From Prochlorococcus sp. AG-670-O11 (GTDB lineage Bacteria; Cyanobacteriota; Cyanobacteriia; PCC-6307; Cyanobiaceae), in contig QCTA01000032.1 in the NCBI GenBank assembly GCA_003211335.1, positions 1 to 9,144 of the forward strand: DNA of 9,144 nt, written 5' to 3'. The position numbers and the translations under genes are program-made. Below the pieces are notes generated by a model. The model worked only from the letters and a program-made list of their open reading frames with translations. It did no database searches and was not told the origin of the DNA. Shown here in pieces: positions 5,832 through 9,144 of this stretch (its first letter is position 1; the number at the start of each line of letters is the position of its first letter).

Positions 5832-5889
5832 GTTATTAATACCTTTTATAGCTGTATTTGCTTTACTTACGACTGTTAATGCAAATTAA
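5824..5889 (+). pseudogene. Signal-peptide stub of a secreted protein
   Basis: The frame MHKLLIPFIAVFALLTTVNAN is a near-ideal signal peptide: a basic start, a hydrophobic core, and a VNA cleavage site. It then stops right after the cleavage point. Small secreted proteins of Prochlorococcus often begin in this style. The mature protein is missing, so this is a truncated gene whose tail was replaced by the gene at 5879, which starts 11 nt before this stop in another frame. The stub could still be translated and could couple translation. Confidence 0.5.
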
Positions 5890-6142
5890 CTCGCAGGGGT
5901 GGAGCTTAATTTTTAGTATTGGAACTATATTGGTAACGTTTTTAATTTTGGATAAAGAAAAAAGAATAAAAAAATATAAATCAATGTCTAGCCAAGAAAG
6001 GCAAGAATTAATTTTAAAGAAAATGAAAGCTAAAGGAATAGAAGTTGGAAGTGGAGTTCCAAATAAAAATTATGACAGTGAAGAAGTATATGAGTTAATT
6101 CATATTGCTAAATGCTTTCCAGAGTTTAAGAGAAAGAGATAA
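5879..6142 (+). CDS. Small membrane-anchored protein, intact paralog of 995-1258
   Basis: The start is set to the ATG at 5879 (87 residues), because its first residues MQINSQ match MRINSQ of the copy at 995 and the two genes then have identical length. An upstream in-frame ATG at 5858 would add seven residues that are not shared. Residues about 8-24 (WSLIFSIGTILVTFLIL) form one membrane helix. The cytoplasmic part contains MSSQERQELILKKMKAK, then GIEVGSGVPNKNYDSEEVYELIHIAK, in a pattern close to a short helical domain. It has no recognised family or catalytic motif. The two upstream mini-ORFs overlap it in a chain. Its 3' end overlaps the convergent ORF at 6100-6282 by 43 nt. Confidence 0.7.
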   Translation: MQINSQGWSLIFSIGTILVTFLILDKEKRIKKYKSMSSQERQELILKKMKAKGIEVGSGVPNKNYDSEEVYELIHIAKCFPEFKRKR

Positions 6143-6282
6143 TTAATGAAAGAAACTACCATAGTAAATAACAATATAAATAAGCTATTAAATAATAAAA
6201 AAATATAAATAATCAAGCTAACAAAAGAACTTCCCACAATTAGGAAGACCATAAGAAGTGCAATTAACTTAGCTAATCCCAT
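6100..6282 (-). CDS. Possible 60-residue two-helix membrane protein
   Basis: The ATG at 6282 lies within the last codons of the gene at 6273-6659 (ATGGGATTAG, 10-nt overlap), a spacing typical of coupled genes. The product is almost wholly hydrophobic (MGLAKLIALLMVFLIVGS... to ...LFTMVVSFINYLFLL), enough for two membrane helices, and ends NSGKHLAI. A longer start at 6333 would add 17 polar residues wholly inside the upstream gene. Against it, AT-rich DNA yields hydrophobic frames by chance, and the 3' end overlaps the opposite-strand gene at 5879-6142 by 43 nt. No family recognised. Confidence 0.4.
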   Translation of the reverse strand: MGLAKLIALLMVFLIVGSSFVSLIIYIFLLFNSLFILLFTMVVSFINYLFLLNSGKHLAI

Positions 6283-6659
6283 AAAGATAAATCTGAATTT
6301 CCTGTTGATCTTTGCATCCAGTGAATTTTCCAATCATTATCCACTTTTTTAAAAATGGAAGTAACTGTTGGTAAGTCATCATTATGTGTACCTTTGTAAG
6401 TGAATTTTGAACCTAGAGTGAAAATGCACAAACAAACATTATTACTTAAAAACTCGAGGCGGTGTACTTTTGTTATTTCTGCCTTTTCTTGAACAACATC
6501 ACCAGAAATCATTTTTTCAAAGTCTTCTGCATTTATAGGATTACCACTTGGTCTTATGAATAGAAAATCAGAAGTTGAATTATGAATAAAAAAGGAAGCC
6601 ATTTTTTCTGGATTTGCAAATTCATTTAACAATGAAAATATTGTTTCTTTATCCGTCAT
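6273..6659 (-). CDS. NTF2/SnoaL-like (DUF4440-type) small protein
   Basis: This 128-residue cytoplasmic protein fits the cone-shaped alpha+beta NTF2-like fold: an N-terminal helix (ETIFSLLNEFANPEKMASFF), a mid segment (AEDFEKMISGDVV), then a run of strands ending VTSIFKKVDNDWKIHWMQRSTG, the usual 'W-K-I-x' closing strands of SnoaL/DUF4440 proteins. Members include enzymes, ligand binders and immunity proteins, so no activity can be assigned; no catalytic Asp-His pair is obvious. The ATG at 6659 is 31 nt from a 14-bp motif shared with the promoter region of the DUF3303-like gene. No Shine-Dalgarno precedes it, only an A/T run. Confidence 0.65.
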   Translation of the reverse strand: MTDKETIFSLLNEFANPEKMASFFIHNSTSDFLFIRPSGNPINAEDFEKMISGDVVQEKAEITKVHRLEFLSNNVCLCIFTLGSKFTYKGTHNDDLPTVTSIFKKVDNDWKIHWMQRSTGNSDLSLWD

Positions 6660-6689
6660 AAAAAAAAAGATAGTTATCGTAAACTAAAG

Positions 6690-6703
6690 TTTAGATCGAA
6701 TGT
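6690..6703 (-). promoter_or_regulatory. 14-bp shared upstream motif, copy 1
   Basis: Minus strand ACATTCGATCTAAA, extended to ATTTACATTCGATCTAAA. It is identical over 14 bp to the copy at 7635-7648, and each sits upstream of a minus-strand gene in the same orientation. It is likely a promoter or regulator site; the TTTACATT half resembles half of an HLR1 (RpaB) site. Confidence 0.5.
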
Positions 6704-6751
6704 AAATCAGCATAATTGTATGTATTCACTAGAAGATATTTAGAAACAAGA

Positions 6752-6866
6752 AACCTCTCCAGAAATTCCAACTACCAGAGAGGTTATTAAATTGACTCCT
6801 ACTATATAAAGTCAATTTATGTCTTGGAGTAAACGAAGAGTGTACTCATTGAGGTTTGGCCTCAAT
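6752..6866. other. Three consecutive hairpins between two minus-strand genes
   Basis: Stem 1: AACCTCTC (6752-6759) with GAGAGGTT (6778-6785). Stem 2: TAAATTGACT (6788-6797) with AGTCAATTTA (6810-6819), 10 bp. Stem 3: ATTGAGG (6848-6854) with CCTCAAT (6860-6866), loop TTTGG. All are perfect and lie in the 269-nt gap between the stop at 6929 and the start at 6659. None has a clean T run; stem 1 on the minus strand is followed by TCTTGTTTC and is the best terminator candidate. The run of stems would also suit a small RNA or a structured leader. No known cyanobacterial RNA (Yfr1 core, 6S) is recognised. Confidence 0.45.
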
Positions 6867-6928
6867 AAATTTATAGCAAGGAAATTAATAATTAACGATA
6901 GCCCTGAAAGTAGTGATCGTATTATTTG

Positions 6929-7234
6929 TTAATCACAACAACTGTCCTTTGTTAATGAAGCAGTCCAAGAGGATTCCTCCATTGTTGATAAGTCAACTCT
7001 ATGAGTTGACATCCAGTCACCATTTGCTTCCACAAACTTCTGAACATTACCTTCTGGCGCTTGATGAATAACAATAATTTTTTGAGGATCTTCCTTGCTT
7101 ACTCCTCTAAAAAGCGGCTTAATATCAAATTCTGAATGCCTTTTATCTGCTTCTTCACTGTCAAATATTGCAACCCATTCATCGAAAGTGCTTTCGATTT
7201 TAAAAGTAAAGACAGATGTTACAGAGCAAGACAT
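6929..7234 (-). CDS. DUF3764-like small cytoplasmic protein
   Basis: This 101-residue protein begins with a strand (SVTSVFTFKIEST), then FDEWVAIFDSEEADKRHSEFDIKPLFRGVSKEDP, then a strand IIVIHQAPEG and a helix VQKFVEANGDW. The pattern is that of a small ferredoxin-like alpha+beta domain, and the 'ADKRHSEFDIKPLFRG' region recalls DUF3764, a family common in marine picocyanobacteria. The name is from memory. Function unknown; no metal site is evident, though the C-terminus has Cys98 and Cys99. It follows the DUF3303-like gene by 50 nt on the same strand, which is another dimeric-barrel-type small protein. No Shine-Dalgarno is seen. Confidence 0.75.
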   Translation of the reverse strand: MSCSVTSVFTFKIESTFDEWVAIFDSEEADKRHSEFDIKPLFRGVSKEDPQKIIVIHQAPEGNVQKFVEANGDWMSTHRVDLSTMEESSWTASLTKDSCCD

Positions 7235-7266
7235 AAAAAAAGGAGCTAATTGCTTCTTATTTTAAA

Positions 7267-7278
7267 GTTGATGTCAAC
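7267..7278. repeat. Short palindrome between 7285 and 7234 genes
   Basis: GTTGA, TG, TCAAC: 5-bp arms, 6 nt after the stop of the DUF3303-like gene and 33 nt before the next ATG. On the minus strand it contains TTGACA. It is an operator or -35 candidate, or chance. Confidence 0.25.
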
Positions 7279-7284
7279 CACCTT

Positions 7285-7557
7285 TTATGAGTAGACTTTG
7301 GCAACAAGTGGACCAGCTTCTTCATCAGTAAATACAGGTGTGGTTTCCCAATTTAGGAATTCACCCCATTCTGCGGCATGTTGATATATCGCTTTTGGAT
7401 CATCAGTCTTTAAAACTATCCAACCCTCTAAAGAACCAGGGGCGTGATATCTTCCAATCATCTCAACTCCAGGATAATCTCCCCCTCCACCAAGGAATTT
7501 TTCTGCACCTTTTTGATGATATCCAGTCTTAAATGACCAATGCTGAACATAAAGCAT
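7285..7557 (-). CDS. DUF3303-like protein
   Basis: The start is taken at the ATG at 7557 (MLYVQHWSF, 90 residues), because family members begin MLYVQHW; an in-frame ATG at 7593 would add a lysine-rich 12-residue piece that is not typical. The protein has the DUF3303 pattern: a strand MLYVQHWSFK, GYHQKGAEKFLGGGGDYPGVEMIGRYHAPGSLEGWIVLKTDDPKAIYQHAAEWGEFLNWETTPVFTDEEAG. This is a small dimeric alpha/beta-barrel-like fold of unknown function, widespread in cyanobacteria. No signal peptide or helix for membranes. It leads a minus-strand run into the DUF3764-like gene and carries a shared 14-bp motif 78 nt upstream of its ATG. Confidence 0.85.
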   Translation of the reverse strand: MLYVQHWSFKTGYHQKGAEKFLGGGGDYPGVEMIGRYHAPGSLEGWIVLKTDDPKAIYQHAAEWGEFLNWETTPVFTDEEAGPLVAKVYS

Positions 7558-7634
7558 TTTTTTAATTTTTATTGGCTTTTTATTATATAGCAAGAAAAAT
7601 AATTCATGAAAATAAATATTGTTTGTTTCCTTTT

Positions 7635-7648
7635 TTTAGATCGAATGT
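7635..7648 (-). promoter_or_regulatory. 14-bp shared upstream motif, copy 2
   Basis: Minus strand ACATTCGATCTAAA, extended to ATTGACATTCGATCTAAA, so that a TTGACA -35-like hexamer is embedded. It lies upstream of the DUF3303-like gene and matches copy 1 at 6690-6703. Confidence 0.5.
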
Positions 7649-7680
7649 CAATATATTTTTCCAATAAAAAAGAGAGCTTG

Positions 7681-7715
7681 GGAAAAACTCTAGTGTGACT
7701 TGGTTTTTATAGAGT
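7681..7715 (-). terminator. Hairpin with T run after tRNA-like copy 2
   Basis: On the minus strand ACTCTA (7715-7710), a 17-nt loop, TAGAGT (7692-7687), then TTTTT (7686-7682). It directly follows the tRNA-like 3' end, as a native tRNA terminator would, so the repeat seems to carry tRNA 3' half plus terminator. Confidence 0.5.
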
Positions 7716-7762
7716 CGGGGCAAAAGGATTCGAACCTGGGACCTAGTGCTCCCAAAGAACCC
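7694..7762 (-). repeat. tRNA-Pro-like 3'-half repeat, copy 2 (candidate att site)
   Basis: On the minus strand the order is: an anticodon-stem-like GGTTC/GCACT, loop TTTGGGA whose central TGG would read Pro codons, a variable region, T arm CAGG-TTCGAAT-CCTT, and an acceptor end TGCCCCGA at 7715. There is no D arm or 5' acceptor half, and two T-stem pairs are broken, so it is not a working tRNA. It aligns gap-free with copy 1 at 1605-1672 in the same orientation about 6.1 kb away. Reads like the footprint left by site-specific integration at a tRNA-Pro gene. Confidence 0.65.
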
Positions 7763-7823
7763 GGTAAAACAATGCTATAACTGAGACTTATGTTGCTTAT
7801 AGTACTTTCTGGGATTTATACAT

Positions 7824-7871
7824 GGACTAATTCGGACTAGATAACACAGTCTTGGGTGCATTTTTGGTGCA
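7824..7871. repeat. Two helically phased direct-repeat pairs beside the tRNA-like copy
   Basis: GGACTA at 7824 and 7834 (10-bp period) and GGTGCA at 7855 and 7866 (11-bp period). Repeats of this kind flank tRNA attachment sites as arm sites for tyrosine integrases. No integrase gene is in the window. The rest of the 300-nt gap 7594-7893 holds copy 2, its hairpin and the shared motif. Confidence 0.4.
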
Positions 7872-7893
7872 AATTTATAAAAACTTTTTCAAA

Positions 7894-8520
7894 TTAATCT
7901 TCCTCAATAGCGATTGATTTCCATTTTTCAGGACTTATTCTTTTACAACCTGGGTATCCAAATTCAGGGCAATTAGGCCAATCTGGGTCCCAAGAGTACA
8001 TTGAGTTGAATTTCTTGTAAAAGTCTGGCTCTTTTTGCAGAAGTTCTAATTTGGTTTCAACTTCCAATTCTTGACCATAGGGCAAAACTATCTCTTTATA
8101 TTTTTCTAAACAATCCTCTTTTTTTATGGTTTCACTCATTTTCTCAGACTTATAGGGTTTCCAGTCAAATTTGATGTAATTTGGGACTACATTTCTCATA
8201 CGTTTCATAAGTAATTTTTGATTTTTTAGATTTTCTTTAACTGCCTCTGCAATAAATTCTTCAGTACATATTTCTTTTGCTCTTTCTATTGTAAAAATTG
8301 CTAATTTATTCCTAAATTCGTATCTATATTTTTGTGAGTTTTCAAAATCTAATTTAATCTCATTTTTTTCTTTAGATATGTTTTCGTCTTTTAATTGTTT
8401 ATTGGGGATAGTTTGAATTTGGGTAATTTTTCTAATGTATTTATTATTAAGGAAATATGGAGTAATTAGTACAAGAAATATAAGCCATAAAGCTAAGTTA
8501 GCAGATTTATTTAAATTCAT
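7894..8520 (-). CDS. Membrane-anchored protein of unknown function
   Basis: This 208-residue protein has one N-terminal hydrophobic segment (about 9-25, ALWLIFLVLITPYFL) that should anchor it or serve as an uncleaved signal. A charged, likely helical region follows (30-75), then RNKLAIFTIERAKEICTEEFIAEAVKENLKNQKLLMKRMRN, and a Trp/Pro/Cys-rich C-terminus (WDPDWPNCPEFGYPGCKRISPEKW). The paired Cys near the end could form a disulfide if exported. No family is recognised. Its ATG is 9 nt after the stop of the gene at 8530, so the pair is an operon. A decayed copy of its tail at 4617-4676 shows it belongs to a duplicated island family. Confidence 0.65.
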   Translation of the reverse strand: MNLNKSANLALWLIFLVLITPYFLNNKYIRKITQIQTIPNKQLKDENISKEKNEIKLDFENSQKYRYEFRNKLAIFTIERAKEICTEEFIAEAVKENLKNQKLLMKRMRNVVPNYIKFDWKPYKSEKMSETIKKEDCLEKYKEIVLPYGQELEVETKLELLQKEPDFYKKFNSMYSWDPDWPNCPEFGYPGCKRISPEKWKSIAIEED

Positions 8521-8529
8521 TGATGCAGA

Positions 8530-9144
8530 TTAAAAACCTAAATCTTCGATTTTTACATTTGGAGCTGGTTTCCAATTGGCATAAACTTTCTTCCAAGATG
8601 ACACTGTTTCTTTACCGATTTCACTTAAATGAGCGCTACCCGTGCCCTCAGTAGAGAATCTTATATAACTATTCTTACTATCATCTGACTTTAATAATGC
8701 TGCAGCAATATCTTTGGTGACCTTAAAGACTCCGTTACATCCCTTTACTACAAGGAAATTATCACCATCTGGGATCCAAAGAATATTTGCTTCAAACGGA
8801 TACATGCTATAGAAAGTAGTGAAACCAACGCTATGACTAAATACCCAATAACCGCCTAATCTAATAGAGTCTCGTGCCCAAACTGAAGAAACTTTTGACC
8901 CCCCCGGGACAAAGTTTTGATCCCTTACAGCAACCGACTCACCTGTTACGGGGTCGTTATAAGTTAAAGCCTCAGAGAAAGGGAATTTTTTCCCTGGCCT
9001 TCTAAAATCTGAAGTTAGTTGATAATCCTTTAAATCTGAATAACCTGCTGGAAGTATCCCTTTTGAAATCCTTGTAACACTTGAATTGAGATTGTCAGCA
9101 CAAAACATGTTATTTTTGGCTGAATCAGAATCTAAAGTTTTTGA
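8530..9144 (-). CDS. Unrecognised protein, 5' end beyond the window
   Basis: The frame is open from the window edge (9144) to a TAA at 8530-8532. An ATG at 9108 would give 192 residues, but the 12 codons upstream of it are also open with no stop, so the true start probably lies outside. The protein has no membrane helix in the visible part. It contains many Gly, Ser, Trp and aromatic residues in a beta-rich pattern (VWARDSIRLGGYWVFSHSVGFTTFYSMYPF region, VVKGCNGVFKVTKD), and ends WKPAPNVKIEDLGF. No family is recognised. It is the upstream partner of 7894-8520. A GC-rich spot (CCCCCCGGG at 8899-8907) encodes the Pro-Gly-Gly turn. Confidence 0.65.
   Translation of the reverse strand, partial: SKTLDSDSAKNNMFCADNLNSSVTRISKGILPAGYSDLKDYQLTSDFRRPGKKFPFSEALTYNDPVTGESVAVRDQNFVPGGSKVSSVWARDSIRLGGYWVFSHSVGFTTFYSMYPFEANILWIPDGDNFLVVKGCNGVFKVTKDIAAALLKSDDSKNSYIRFSTEGTGSAHLSEIGKETVSSWKKVYANWKPAPNVKIEDLGF

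Noticed and set aside
7338..7532. 64-codon plus-strand frame
   Set aside because: Antisense shadow of the DUF3303-like gene.
7715..7762. Functional tRNA-Pro(TGG) gene
   Set aside because: 5' half is missing, two T-stem pairs and one anticodon-stem pair are broken.
1..9144. CRISPR array, insertion sequence or integrase
   Set aside because: No regularly spaced repeats, no transposase or recombinase motif in any frame read.

Overview
The window is very AT-rich, with short intergenic gaps. It carries a high-light-inducible (Hli) chlorophyll-binding protein, many small one-helix membrane proteins, and cyanobacterial families of unknown function (DUF3303-like, DUF3764-like, DUF1651-like). Together these point to a marine picocyanobacterium, most likely a high-light-adapted Prochlorococcus, and to a flexible (genomic-island) region of its chromosome. 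The species assignment is inferred from composition and gene families; no marker gene is present.

Layout. (A) 1-1600: three small minus-strand genes, the last broken by one extra A in an A7 run (91-292), then two coupled plus-strand genes. The first plus gene (995-1258) has an in-frame stop that its intact paralog at 5879-6142 lacks. (B) 1600-1680: a tRNA 3'-half-like sequence on the minus strand. (C) 1825-4502: a plus-strand cell-envelope cassette of a SAM methyltransferase, a membrane-anchored SGNH/GDSL-type protein and a secreted OstA/LptA-like protein. (D) 4503-4835: gene debris, including the decayed tail of a paralog of the gene at 7894-8520. (E) 4836-6282: the hli gene with its small partner, a 53-residue plus-strand gene, then a chain of three overlapping small ORFs in three frames ending in the intact paralog of the broken gene of block A. 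(F) 6100-7557: four minus-strand genes (small membrane protein, NTF2/SnoaL-like protein, DUF3764-like, DUF3303-like). (G) 7687-7871: a second tRNA 3'-half-like copy (tRNA-Pro-like), a terminator-like hairpin, and two pairs of short direct repeats at 10-11 bp periods. (H) 7894-9144: a minus-strand pair of unrecognised genes, the upstream one running off the window.

How it fits together. Blocks A and E are diverged duplicates: each has a minus-strand MSNS...GTHWLQY protein divergent from a plus-strand MxINSQ protein. The tRNA-like sequences lie in the same orientation about 6.1 kb apart and bracket the envelope cassette, the hli block and block F. This is what a tRNA-targeted integrative element or serial island insertions would leave behind. 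There is no integrase or transposase gene in the window, so mobility is inferred from the repeats alone. Several genes show recent decay (homopolymer frameshift, nonsense codon, signal-peptide stub, C-terminal relic), as expected in a high-turnover island.
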